DNA of 64,000 nt, from contig JAUMBL010000016.1 in NCBI GenBank assembly GCA_032115775.1, positions 1-64,000 of the forward strand. The letters run 5' to 3'. The notes beneath the pieces were generated by a model. The model was not told the origin of the DNA. It made no database searches and saw only the letters and a program-made list of their open reading frames with translations. The position numbers and the translations under genes are program-made. Of the stretch, positions 16,422 to 24,434 are shown piece after piece. Source of the stretch: M3007 sp032115775. Lineage in GTDB: Bacteria; Bacteroidota; Bacteroidia; Chitinophagales; Saprospiraceae. How positions within the stretch are numbered: position 1 is the first letter of the stretch; the number at the start of each line of letters is the position of its first letter.

Positions 16422-16907
16422 TCAAAAAGCCGATAGTACCACGGTAACTTGGTGGTTGCATCGCGGTTTCTGACAGTTATGACAATGCAGGCAATCGCAA
16501 ATGACTTCCAGACGACCGGTTAGCTTCTGTAAACAGGAGTCGCAAGGATCGCCCGAACAACTGTGCTCAATCGCAGGGCCGCCGCGCTCCAGTACCAGAT
16601 CATCCCCGTTTCGCTGCAGCTCCCATCCAATCGAATTAATTTTTTGCGGATCGTTCTTTACGGAGGCGATGATCAAATACTTGCTGTTTGATCCGTCTTC
16701 GCCCCAAATAAATCTAAAATCCGAAACCGTAGCGCCGTCGTTCCCAAGCCGCTTCTCAAAAGCCGATTTAAGGAACGATTCCTGCGCAATCAAATTGATG
16801 GTGTTGCCGGCCGGATCAATTCGGCCAATCGAAATCAACTCCTGCGTTTGAACGGTTTGTATGAAAAAACCGGTAAAGCAGAGTAGCAAAAAACTTTTGA
16901 TGTTCAT
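16422..16907 (-). CDS. Small secreted Cys-rich protein, unknown function
   Basis: 161 residues with a signal peptide (MNIKSFLLLCFTGFFIQTVQ, then TQE). The middle part has no recognised domain. The C-terminal third carries a dense Cys cluster, SCSGDPCDSCLQ followed by ICDCLHCHNCQKPRC, which looks suited to binding metal or forming disulfides. The frame is open upstream to 17135 without a stop, but ATG 16907 begins the signal peptide. A promoter ~190 bases upstream implies a long leader. I do not recognise the family. Confidence 0.7.
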   Translation of the reverse strand: MNIKSFLLLCFTGFFIQTVQTQELISIGRIDPAGNTINLIAQESFLKSAFEKRLGNDGATVSDFRFIWGEDGSNSKYLIIASVKNDPQKINSIGWELQRNGDDLVLERGGPAIEHSCSGDPCDSCLQKLTGRLEVICDCLHCHNCQKPRCNHQVTVVLSAF

Positions 16908-17339
16908 ATAAGGCTGTTTAATAAAGGTGCGCCTACTCGATGCGCTTTTCGGCTTCCGCGCCCGTACTCGCTTGTCAACAGGACTTTCCGGGAATGCTCC
17001 TGGCTCGCATTGGTCTTCAGGGGAATATTGAACGGCCGGTTCAATTCCGGTTCCGCCGCCCGCCACCCAAACGGTCAGCATGCGGCAGTTCCGGAGGCAA
17101 AGGTACCCCCGGCTCCGGGAAGCGCGCAAGGACAATCCTGCCGCGCCCGGATCGGTGAAAATCTGTCAAATATCTCTTAAAATACTTATTAATTAATTGA
17201 TTTTAAACAATATAGATAAATCGCAAGCGGTCGCGTGCTAAATCAAAATTTGTCCCGCGCATCTGAAATAAACGCCGCGCCCGGACGAACCACCGTATCA
17301 TTTATCACACGCGCTGCTCCGCGCACTCAATTTTTTAAC
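16908..17339. other. ~430-bp intergenic region between divergent genes
   Basis: It contains the minus-strand promoter at 17099-17130 and the long leader of the Cys-rich gene. No RNA gene could be supported; a T-arm-like string (GGTTCAATTCC) near 17038 has no cloverleaf around it. The right third is AT-rich and should hold the promoter of the DUF6930-like gene. Confidence 0.5.
17099..17130 (-). promoter_or_regulatory. Bacteroidota promoter TTG-N21-TACCTTTG for the Cys-rich gene
   Basis: On the minus strand, CTTG at 17130-17127 is followed by TACCTTTG at 17106-17099 with a ~20-21-base spacer. It points toward the Cys-rich secreted protein gene. Confidence 0.55.
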
Positions 17340-18374
17340 ATGGCTCAAACGTTTTCTACCGCACCCTGGCAGGCTGTTTATGATGCCGCTATCCAATTTC
17401 ACAATGCCCAACCCTGGAAACACATAGATGAATCCACGCTCCTAGGCATACAAAACCCGGATACTAATGAAATTTGCTGGTGCTCCATTATGGGACAAGC
17501 AGAGGAGTATTGTGCGCTGGTCGTGTACCGAGGCGCGCAGGGGCTGGATTCCTATTTCGATATGGTAGATGCCTCCATGCAATCCGAATCGGCATTTAAT
17601 CCGGAAACGTTAAATGCTATGTTTCTTCAGGACTGCTGGACAATCGCTTTCCTCGATGCCTCCATGGTATCCAAGGAACAAAAAGCCCACTTAAAAAAAC
17701 TGGGACTTGAGTTTAAGGGGCCTGGGCAGTGGATCACGATTGAAACCATGGAACCCGGTCTGGATCCCTGGCTTCCGGAAATCGGCGATCTGCCCTTCTT
17801 AGTCCACTGCCTGCGCGAAATGCAATCCGTCGCGGAGCGCAGCGTGAAAAATCCCGACCTGCTGCGACCCAACCGAATCCTTGTTCGAACGCCCGTCCAA
17901 ACGGATGGGCTGCGCTGGGAAGACCGATTCATAACGTCCAATGAATTGCCGGAGCCGCCGGAGCCGCCGGCTTGGCAACCGTCCAAAAAAATGCTCGAAA
18001 AAATGAAATTTATGCAGGTGTTCGAGGGCGCCGTTGCGATCGCCAGTTTTCTGTCGCCTGCCCCCATCCGTGAAAATAAAGCCGCCCGCCCTTGGCGTCC
18101 AATGTTGCTCTTGGGTATCGATCCGGAGTCCGGCATGATCCGCTCGCAGCACCTGGCGCCGCTGCCCGAAATTGTGCATGAAATCGAATATTTTCTGCTG
18201 GATACATTCAAAGTATTTGGCGGCAAACCCCTGCAAATTGGCGTACACAGCCATCTGATGGCTGTGTGGTTGAACGCATTTTGCGAAGCGCAGGAGATTG
18301 AACTGATCTACCAGAGCGGCAATGAACCGTATTACACCGACGCTTTGCATTCCTTGTCAGGAATGAAACGGTAA
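17340..18374 (+). CDS. DUF6930-like domain protein, unknown function
   Basis: A 344-residue soluble protein without signal peptide or membrane segment. The N-terminal half (WQAVYDAAIQFHNAQPWKHI, VYRGAQGLDSYFDM) and the C-terminal half (RPWRPMLLLGIDPESGMIRS, VFGGKPLQIGVHSHLMAVWL) resemble the DUF7309/DUF6930-type domains of uncharacterised bacterial proteins; this match is from memory of the pattern and is moderate. ATG 17340 fits the start of the N-terminal domain; the upstream in-frame extension is Arg/Ala-rich and not family-like. It immediately precedes the ribosomal super-operon, which has its own promoter. Confidence 0.65.
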   Translation: MAQTFSTAPWQAVYDAAIQFHNAQPWKHIDESTLLGIQNPDTNEICWCSIMGQAEEYCALVVYRGAQGLDSYFDMVDASMQSESAFNPETLNAMFLQDCWTIAFLDASMVSKEQKAHLKKLGLEFKGPGQWITIETMEPGLDPWLPEIGDLPFLVHCLREMQSVAERSVKNPDLLRPNRILVRTPVQTDGLRWEDRFITSNELPEPPEPPAWQPSKKMLEKMKFMQVFEGAVAIASFLSPAPIRENKAARPWRPMLLLGIDPESGMIRSQHLAPLPEIVHEIEYFLLDTFKVFGGKPLQIGVHSHLMAVWLNAFCEAQEIELIYQSGNEPYYTDALHSLSGMKR

Positions 18375-18460
18375 ATCATTCGATCCAACGCCCGGATAGG
18401 ATTCGTACAACCCCAAAAACAGACAGGAAAAACTTTTTTTAAAAAATATTTAACCAGGCC

Positions 18461-18492
18461 TTGGAAATACAAATCATCTGTGTGTATCTTTG
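18461..18492 (+). promoter_or_regulatory. Promoter of the S10-spc-alpha super-operon
   Basis: TTGG at 18461-18464, a ~20-base spacer and TATCTTTG at 18485-18492 fit the Bacteroidota -33/-7 pair. It lies 79 bases before rpsJ. Confidence 0.75.
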
Positions 18493-18571
18493 CGGGCGCT
18501 TTTAAGGAAAGAGAGTAACCAAATCAAATTTGGCCTTCATATTAAAAGCGTGAACAAAACAATTTAAGGTA

Positions 18572-18880
18572 ATGAATCAGAAAATTCGCATTAAACTCCG
18601 TTCCTACGATTATAACCTCGTGGATAAGTCCACTGAGAAAATCGTGAAGACGGTTCGTGCGAGTGGGGCTGTTGTAACTGGTCCGATTCCGCTGCCGACT
18701 GAGAAAGAAATTTTTACCGTGCTGCGCTCGCCGCACGTGAACAAGAAGTCTCGGGAGCAGTTCCAGTTGCGCACGCACAAGCGCCTGATCGAAATCTACA
18801 CCCCCACCCAAAAAACGGTGGATGCCCTCTCCAAGTTGGAGCTCCCGAGTGGCGTAGATATCCAGGTCAAGCTTACTTAA
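18572..18880 (+). CDS. rpsJ: 30S ribosomal protein S10
   Basis: 102 residues, standard length. S10 sits in the 30S head near the 3' domain of 16S rRNA and also acts as NusE in antitermination. Family signatures: GPIPLPTEKEIFTVL, SPHVNKKSREQFQLRTHKR and a KTVDALSKLELPSGVDIQV end. It is the first gene of the super-operon here; rpsL, rpsG and fusA are not upstream. A 179-base gap with a terminator-like hairpin separates it from rplC. Confidence 0.97.
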   Translation: MNQKIRIKLRSYDYNLVDKSTEKIVKTVRASGAVVTGPIPLPTEKEIFTVLRSPHVNKKSREQFQLRTHKRLIEIYTPTQKTVDALSKLELPSGVDIQVKLT

Positions 18881-18961
18881 CCACTCGTTCGAATCAAGTC
18901 GGCAGTTTCCGGCTGTACTCAAAGTGTTCATGTTTTTCGTGAATAACTGATTGCGGTCGAA

Positions 18962-18996
18962 AGCGTTTCCGGGACACGGAAAGTCGCTAATTTTTT
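18962..18996 (+). terminator. Terminator-like hairpin (possible attenuator) between rpsJ and rplC
   Basis: AGCG-TTTCCG pairs with CGGAAA-gt-CGCT around a GGACA loop, and is followed by AA and six T. Inside an operon this would allow partial termination or regulated read-through. Confidence 0.55.
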
Positions 18997-19059
18997 ATTA
19001 CGACGCTCCGTCATCAAGCGCTTAAAACACCAATCGTTCAATCTAAAAAAACATCATTC

Positions 19060-19680
19060 GTGAACGGTCTGATTGGAAAAAAAATCGGCATGACCAGCAT
19101 CTACGACAAGAACGGTAAAAACGTTGCTTGTACGATTATCGAAGCTGGACCTTGCGTTGTAACGCAGGTGCGTACGGAGGATACCGACGGTTATTCCGCC
19201 CTGCAACTCGCTTATGGCGAGCGTAAAGTAAAAAACACTCCGGCCGGCTTGATCGGTCACTTTGATAAGGCCGGCGCCACGCCCAAACGCGAAGTCACTG
19301 AGTTTCGCAACATGGGAATGGTTAAAAACTTGGGCGACGTGATCCGCGTAGATGAAGTCTTCCAGGAAGGAGATAAAGTCAGTGTGGTAGGCACATCAAA
19401 GGGCAAAGGCTTTCAAGGCGTCGTAAAACGCCACGGCTTCGGCGGTGTTATGCAACAAACACACGGTCAGCATAACCGTCTCCGCGCGCCCGGCTCTTTG
19501 GGTAACTCCTCATTCGCCGCTAAGGTAATGAAGGGGATGCGGATGGCCGGCCAAATGGGCAACGAACGCGTGAAAGTGCGCCGCTTGCAAGTTCTAAAAG
19601 TATTTCCCGATCAAAATCTTATTCTAATCAAAGGCGCAGTACCGGGTCACAAAGGCGCTTTTGTGGTCATTGAAAAATAA
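19060..19680 (+). CDS. rplC: 50S ribosomal protein L3
   Basis: 206 residues, starting with GTG (M-N-G-L-I-G-K-K-I-G-M); no ATG is placed better. L3 is an early assembly protein near the peptidyl transferase centre. The conserved loop is present as HGQHNRLRAPGSLGNSSFA ... KGMRMAGQMG, followed by VRRLQVLKVFPDQNLILIKG and PGHKGAFVVI. Rather than the usual SIG-S motif it has SLGNSS. rplD follows after 15 bases. Confidence 0.97.
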   Translation: MNGLIGKKIGMTSIYDKNGKNVACTIIEAGPCVVTQVRTEDTDGYSALQLAYGERKVKNTPAGLIGHFDKAGATPKREVTEFRNMGMVKNLGDVIRVDEVFQEGDKVSVVGTSKGKGFQGVVKRHGFGGVMQQTHGQHNRLRAPGSLGNSSFAAKVMKGMRMAGQMGNERVKVRRLQVLKVFPDQNLILIKGAVPGHKGAFVVIEK

Positions 19681-19695
19681 GCACAATCAGGAACA

Positions 19696-20322
19696 ATGAA
19701 AGTAACGGTATATAATACGCAAGGCCAAGATACGGGTCGTACAATAGAGCTTCCTGAGGAGGTATTCGGTATCGAACCGCATGAACACAGCGTTTGGCTC
19801 GACGTAAAACGCTACCTCAACGCACAGCGCCAAGGTACCCACAAGTCGAAAGAGCGCAGCGAAATTAGCGGCTCTACGCGCAAACTGCACCGACAAAAAG
19901 GTACGGGCGGCTCGCGTAAAGGCGATATCAACAATCCGCTCTATCGCGGCGGCGGGCGGGTTTTCGGACCGCGTCCACGCAACTACGATATCCAAGTGAA
20001 TGCAAAAGTGCGCCGCTTGGCACGCCGGAGTGCGCTCTCTGCAAAGGCAAAAGCCGGTCACATTGTAGTTGTAGAAGATTTCCGCTTCGACGCTCCCAAA
20101 ACAAAAGATTTCCGAGCGATTCTGCAGGCGCTTCAAGTGGCCGATAAAAAGCCGCTTACCGTACTTGCAAATTACGACCAAATGCTTTATTTGTCGTGTC
20201 GCAACCTGCCGCAGGCAGCTATCACTCCCGCGCAAGACCTGAATACCTACGAATTGCTGAAAGCAGGATCGTTAGTGGTCACAGAAAGCGCAATTGAAAA
20301 AATTAAAGAATTCTGTGCATAA
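19696..20322 (+). CDS. rplD: 50S ribosomal protein L4
   Basis: 208 residues. L4 binds 23S rRNA domain I, lines the exit tunnel with an extended loop and in some bacteria represses its own operon. The loop region is clear: STRKLHRQKGTGGSRKGDI, RGGGRVFGPRPRNYD, then RRLARRSALSAKAK. The C-terminal globular part (VVVEDFRFDAPKTKDF, NLPQAAITPAQDLNTYELLK) is complete. Confidence 0.97.
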   Translation: MKVTVYNTQGQDTGRTIELPEEVFGIEPHEHSVWLDVKRYLNAQRQGTHKSKERSEISGSTRKLHRQKGTGGSRKGDINNPLYRGGGRVFGPRPRNYDIQVNAKVRRLARRSALSAKAKAGHIVVVEDFRFDAPKTKDFRAILQALQVADKKPLTVLANYDQMLYLSCRNLPQAAITPAQDLNTYELLKAGSLVVTESAIEKIKEFCA

Positions 20323-20375
20323 ACCTGGTTGCAGCCGCGCCGAAATGCGTACTTCAATCTATCCTATCTAAGGTC

Positions 20376-20684
20376 ATGGCTAAGCAAATATTAATCAAAC
20401 CGGTCATCACTGAGAAATCAACCCGCCTGACGGACAAGCGCAATACGTATGTATTCGTGGTCGCACGCGGCGTGAACAAGATCGAAATCAAAAAAGAGGT
20501 CGAGAAAAAGTTCAGTGTCGGCGTGGAACAGGTCAAAACAGCGGTGATTCCCGGGAAACCGAAGTCTCGCAGTACGAAAACAGCGGTCGTTCGCGGCCAA
20601 AAAGCCGCCTACAAGAAAGCGTTTGTTACGCTATCGCCCGGCGACTCCATCGACCTGTTCAGCGATCAGCAGGATCAGGCTTAA
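20376..20684 (+). CDS. rplW: 50S ribosomal protein L23
   Basis: 102 residues. L23 sits at the tunnel exit and is the docking site for trigger factor and SRP. Signatures: ILIKPVITEKSTRLTDK, NTYVFVVARGVNKIEIKKEV and a basic loop GKPKSRSTKTAVVRGQKAAYKK before AFVTLSPGDSIDLF. Overall length and order are normal for the family. Confidence 0.97.
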   Translation: MAKQILIKPVITEKSTRLTDKRNTYVFVVARGVNKIEIKKEVEKKFSVGVEQVKTAVIPGKPKSRSTKTAVVRGQKAAYKKAFVTLSPGDSIDLFSDQQDQA

Positions 20685-20727
20685 AACACGATCAATTATT
20701 ATTCAGACAACGCACAACTGAGTCGTC

Positions 20728-21561
20728 ATGGCAGTTAAAAAATACAATCCGCTCACGCCAGGTACCCGCTACCGGGTTTCGGTAGTTCGCTCCGCGCTGA
20801 CGAAGGGCGCTAAACCGGAAAAAGCCTTGTTGGTTACGATCGGTAGCACTGGTGGCCGCAATAGTGATGGACGTCGCACGATGCGTTACCGCGGCGGTGG
20901 ACACAAGCGCCGCTATCGTGTGATTGACTTCAAGCGCGATAAAGAGGGCGTAGCAAAAGTCGAAAGTATTCAATACGACCCCAATCGCAGCGCTTATATC
21001 GCGCTGGTGCAATACGCAGACGGCGAACGCCAGTATATTCTGGCGCCCAACGGTCTGAAGGTCGGCGATCAGGTGATGTCCGGCCGCGGTGTGACCCCCG
21101 AAAACGGCAATTGTATGTTCCTCTCCGAAGTGCCGCTGGGCGCTGTCGTTCATAATGTCGAATTGCAACCCGGTCAGGGCGGTTCCATGGCGCGTAGCGC
21201 CGGCGCCTCCGCCCAGATGATGGGTCGGGAAGATCGCTACGCGGTACTGCGTTTGCCCTCCGGGGAAATGCGCCGGGTTCTGCTAACCTGCCGGGCAACG
21301 ATCGGTATCGTAAGCAATCCGGATCACAACCTCGAAATTATGGGTAAAGCCGGTCGCAATCGCTGGAAAGGCCGTCGTCCTCGAACCCGCGGTGTGGCCA
21401 TGAATCCGGTTGATCACCCGATGGGCGGTGGCGAAGGACGCGCTTCCGGCGGTCATCCGCGCAGCCGGAAAGGCATCAAGGCAAAAGGTCTCAAAACGCG
21501 CAGCCGTACCAAAGCCTCAAACGCGCTCATTATCAGTAAACGCAAAGGCGCGCAGAAATAA
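20728..21561 (+). CDS. rplB: 50S ribosomal protein L2
   Basis: 277 residues, the usual size. L2 binds 23S rRNA and supports peptidyl transfer and subunit association. Signatures: GRNSDGRRTMRYRGGGHKRR, NGLKVGDQVMSGRG, GNCMFLSEVPLGAVVHNVEL and the C-terminal MNPVDHPMGGGEGRASGGHP, containing the conserved His. It lies between rplW and rpsS as in other bacteria. Confidence 0.98.
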   Translation: MAVKKYNPLTPGTRYRVSVVRSALTKGAKPEKALLVTIGSTGGRNSDGRRTMRYRGGGHKRRYRVIDFKRDKEGVAKVESIQYDPNRSAYIALVQYADGERQYILAPNGLKVGDQVMSGRGVTPENGNCMFLSEVPLGAVVHNVELQPGQGGSMARSAGASAQMMGREDRYAVLRLPSGEMRRVLLTCRATIGIVSNPDHNLEIMGKAGRNRWKGRRPRTRGVAMNPVDHPMGGGEGRASGGHPRSRKGIKAKGLKTRSRTKASNALIISKRKGAQK

Positions 21562-21632
21562 AACCCTCAGCCCGCTCCTGATAAAACAGATCGAACCAAA
21601 CACTCTTAACGAGATATTCAAATTGACGCTAT

Positions 21633-21896
21633 ATGCCTCGTTCGCTTAAAAAAGGCCCGTACGTACACCACAAACTGCTCGAGAAAATCGCTAAGTCTAA
21701 AGGTAGCAACCGCAAACAGGTCATCAAAACCTGGAGCCGCGCCTCGATGATTATTCCTGACATGGTGGGTGAAACCATCGCCGTCCACAACGGCAAAACG
21801 TTCGTACCGGTGTTCGTTACCGAGAATATGGTCGGCCATAAACTGGGAGAGTTCGCACCCACGCGCAACTTCCGCGGCCACGCCGGCAATCGCTAA
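21633..21896 (+). CDS. rpsS: 30S ribosomal protein S19
   Basis: 87 residues. S19 lies in the 30S head with S13 and contacts the subunit interface. The protein opens with PRSLKKGPYVHHKLLEKI and has TWSRASMIIPDMVGETIAVH and GHKLGEFAPTRNFRGHAG, all conserved. A 71-base gap separates it from rplB. Confidence 0.97.
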   Translation: MPRSLKKGPYVHHKLLEKIAKSKGSNRKQVIKTWSRASMIIPDMVGETIAVHNGKTFVPVFVTENMVGHKLGEFAPTRNFRGHAGNR

Positions 21897-21925
21897 TTTA
21901 CTACTATACTAATTTCATTCAAATA

Positions 21926-22291
21926 ATGGAAGCTGTAGCAAAACTTAAAAATTGTCCGATGTCGCCGCGTAAAATGCGCTTGGTCGTTGACAATATTCGC
22001 GGCAAACGGGTGGAAGATGCATTGTATATCCTCCGGTACACCAACAAAGAAGCCGCTATGTGGCTTGAGAAACTGGTGCTCAGCGCCGTGAATAACTGGG
22101 AACAGAAATCCGATCAGTCGGGCGCTTCCAGCGATTACGACCTGTACATCAAAACGGCCTTTGTTGATCCGGGTGGTATCATCTACCGCTTTCTGCCGGC
22201 GCCGCAAGGCCGGGCTTATCGCGTGCGCAAACGCCGCAACCATGTCACAATTGTCGTGGAAAACCGCATGGCGCTCGAAGACGAGGCTTAA
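21926..22291 (+). CDS. rplV: 50S ribosomal protein L22
   Basis: 121 residues. L22 lines the nascent peptide tunnel with its long beta hairpin. Signatures: NCPMSPRKMRLVVDNIRGKR and the hairpin/C-terminal part RFLPAPQGRAYRVRKRRNHV. The lysine-for-alanine style change ILRYTNKEAAMWLEKLVLSA is within family variation. Confidence 0.96.
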   Translation: MEAVAKLKNCPMSPRKMRLVVDNIRGKRVEDALYILRYTNKEAAMWLEKLVLSAVNNWEQKSDQSGASSDYDLYIKTAFVDPGGIIYRFLPAPQGRAYRVRKRRNHVTIVVENRMALEDEA

Positions 22292-22327
22292 TTCAATCCG
22301 TACACTCACACTCATTCAGATACAATA

Positions 22328-23203
22328 ATGGGTCAGAAAACAAATCCGATAGGTAACCGCTTGGGCATTATTCGCGGTTGGGACTCTAACTGGTATGCCG
22401 ATAAAGATTACGGCCTTAAAGTTGTGGAGGACGAAAAAATTCGTAGTTACCTCCGCGCCCGCCGCCCGAAAACGGCTACCGCCGATCCGCGCGAACGCAA
22501 TAAACCAATGCAAAATGGTATCAGCCGGATCGTTATCGAACGCACGCTGAAACGGGTAACCGTTACGATTCACACCAGCCGCCCCGGTATTATTATCGGT
22601 AAAGGTGGTAAAGAGGTGGATCTGATTAAAGAGGAGCTCAAAATCCTGACCGGTAAGGACGTTCAAATAAATATTTTTGAAATCCGCAAGCCGGAACTAG
22701 ATGCTAATATCGTCGGTGAACAAATCGCGAAGCAAATCGAAGCGCGAATTAATTACCGCCGGGCAATTAAAGCCTCGATCCAAAGCACGATGCGCGCAGG
22801 CGCCGAAGGAATTAAGATTCGCATCGGCGGCCGTCTGGCCGGCGCTGAAATCGCCCGCACGGAAGAATTTAAAGAGGGCCGAACGCCCCTGCACACTTTC
22901 CGCGCAGACATTGACTACGCACTCTGCGAAGCCCTCACGGTGTACGGAAAAATCGGCATCAAAGTGTGGCTCTTTAAAGGGGAAGTCCTGACAAAACGCG
23001 AACTCACACCTTTCGCAGCCGCAGAAGGAACTGGTGAGCAGCGCCGAAGTGGCGGTGAACGTGGAGGGGAGCGTGGCGGTGATCGCGGCGACCGCCGTGA
23101 CCGCGGCGAACGTGGTGATCGCGGCGACCGTCGCGGAGGCGGAGATCGCAGAGGCGGTGGTGGTGGCGACCGTCGCGGAGGCGGTGGCGGCGGACGGCGC
23201 TAG
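22328..23203 (+). CDS. rpsC: 30S ribosomal protein S3 with an Arg/Gly/Asp-repeat C-terminal tail
   Basis: 291 residues, ~55-70 more than is typical. S3 lines the mRNA entry channel and has helicase-like activity in complex with S4 and S5. The core is normal: MGQKTNPIGNRLGIIRGWDS, KH domain TSRPGIIIGKGGKEVDLIKE and the C-terminal GRLAGAEIARTEEFKEGRTP with GIKVWLFKGEV. From about residue 237 it becomes a low-complexity tail rich in GERGG, GDRGDRR and RRGGGGGG repeats. Downstream there is a 143-base gap with a new promoter before rplP. Confidence 0.96.
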   Translation: MGQKTNPIGNRLGIIRGWDSNWYADKDYGLKVVEDEKIRSYLRARRPKTATADPRERNKPMQNGISRIVIERTLKRVTVTIHTSRPGIIIGKGGKEVDLIKEELKILTGKDVQINIFEIRKPELDANIVGEQIAKQIEARINYRRAIKASIQSTMRAGAEGIKIRIGGRLAGAEIARTEEFKEGRTPLHTFRADIDYALCEALTVYGKIGIKVWLFKGEVLTKRELTPFAAAEGTGEQRRSGGERGGERGGDRGDRRDRGERGDRGDRRGGGDRRGGGGGDRRGGGGGGRR

Positions 23204-23263
23204 GCCTGCAAGTCGAGAAACGCAGATAGCAAGATTTTCATTCGAAAATATCGCTGTTCTTTG

Positions 23264-23271
23264 TATCTTTG
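23264..23271 (+). promoter_or_regulatory. Internal super-operon -7 element (TATCTTTG) before rplP
   Basis: TATCTTTG lies in the 143-base gap between rpsC and rplP, 75 bases before the rplP start. The -33 region is weak. It may boost transcription of the second half of the operon. Confidence 0.55.
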
Positions 23272-23346
23272 CACCCCGTTTTAAGGTAGATAAAGTACGT
23301 TTTTTATATAAAATATTGATTGACAGGCTATTAAATTGCAATTACC

Positions 23347-23766
23347 ATGCTTCAGCCCAAACGTCAGAAATATCGCAAGCAACATAAAGGTCGGAATCGC
23401 GGCCTGGCTCACAAGGGAAGTACGATTTCTTTCGGCTCCTTCGGGCTCAAGTCTATGGATTTCAGCCGGCTCACCAGCCGCCAAATCGAGGCGGCTCGTA
23501 TCGCGCTGACTCGTAACATGAAGCGTGAGGGGAAAGTGTGGATTCGCGTGTTCCCGGACAAGCCGATTACGTCCAAGCCTGCCGAGGTGCGGATGGGTAA
23601 AGGTAAAGGCGCCGTAGACCACTATGTGTGCGAAGTACAACCCGGCCGTATTATTTTCGAAGTAGAGGGCGTTCCGGCTGATGTGGCGATTCGCTCCCTC
23701 GAGTTGGCCGCGCAGAAGTTGCCGATTATTTGCAAAGCCGTAACCCGCTACGACTACGAAGGGTAG
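23347..23766 (+). CDS. rplP: 50S ribosomal protein L16
   Basis: 139 residues. L16 organises the A-site region of the large subunit. The sequence is close to consensus: MLQPKRQKYRKQHKGRNRG, SFGSFGLKSMDFSRLTSRQI, VWIRVFPDKPITSKPAEVRM and GKGKGAVDHYVCEVQPGRII. It is the first gene after the internal promoter. Confidence 0.97.
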   Translation: MLQPKRQKYRKQHKGRNRGLAHKGSTISFGSFGLKSMDFSRLTSRQIEAARIALTRNMKREGKVWIRVFPDKPITSKPAEVRMGKGKGAVDHYVCEVQPGRIIFEVEGVPADVAIRSLELAAQKLPIICKAVTRYDYEG

Positions 23767-23805
23767 TCAAAACAAAAATTGTGAATCTATTAGTTGTCGA
23801 ATACA

Positions 23806-24063
23806 ATGGCAAACAATAAACAAAATCTTGACGGCTTCAGCGATGCCGATTTGCTTCAGGAGCGCGAATCGAAAGTCAAGGAACTCTTTGACGCGAAATT
23901 TGACCACGCGGTAAAGGGCTTGGCCAACCCGCTGGAACTCCGCGCCATGCGCCGTGAAATCGCTCGGATCAATACGGAAATCCGTCGCCGCGAAGTAATC
24001 GCCATGGGCCCTGAAGAATTAGACCTGCGCTCGAAAATTCGAGCGCGCCGTCGCCGCAACTAA
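23806..24063 (+). CDS. rpmC: 50S ribosomal protein L29
   Basis: 85 residues, somewhat longer than the 60-70 usual, owing to both ends. L29 lies beside L23 at the tunnel exit. The two-helix core is visible as FSDADLLQERESKVKELFDA and NPLELRAMRREIARINTEIR, with a basic C-terminus ending in RARRRRN. ATG 23806 (MANNKQNLDG) is preferred over the in-frame TTG at 23794. Confidence 0.92.
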   Translation: MANNKQNLDGFSDADLLQERESKVKELFDAKFDHAVKGLANPLELRAMRREIARINTEIRRREVIAMGPEELDLRSKIRARRRRN

Positions 24064-24092
24064 TTTTCCTCGATCATTCTTATTTTTGAATA

Positions 24093-24350
24093 ATGGAATC
24101 TAGAAATCTTCGCAAGCAGAAAATCGGTGTGGTGGTATCCAACAAAATGGATAAAACGATCTCCGTGATGGTCGAACGTCGACTGAAGCACCCGATCTAC
24201 GGCAAGACTGTGAAACGCTCCAAAAAATTCTTCGCCCACGATGAAGAAAATACCTGCAAAGAGGGCGACAAAGTACGTATCATGGAAACCCGCCCGCTGT
24301 CGAAAAACAAGCGGTGGCGTCTGGTAGAAGTTCTTGAAAGAGCAAAATAA
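24093..24350 (+). CDS. rpsQ: 30S ribosomal protein S17
   Basis: 85 residues. S17 is an early 16S rRNA binder with an OB fold. Signatures: RKQKIGVVVSNKMDKTISVM, HPIYGKTVKRSKKFFAHDEE, CKEGDKVRIMETRPLSKNKR. An 84-base non-coding gap precedes rplN. Confidence 0.97.
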   Translation: MESRNLRKQKIGVVVSNKMDKTISVMVERRLKHPIYGKTVKRSKKFFAHDEENTCKEGDKVRIMETRPLSKNKRWRLVEVLERAK

Positions 24351-24434
24351 TTCATTCTGGACGGCCGAGTGGATACGGTGCGGGCTTTGCCCAAGTTCTA
24401 TTCCATGTACACCCTCCGCAATTAATAAACTGTT

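Noticed and set aside
17031..17060. tRNA-like T arm (GGTTCAATTCC with flanking CCGG)
   Set aside because: No matching acceptor, D or anticodon arms could be built upstream, and no tmRNA features were found.
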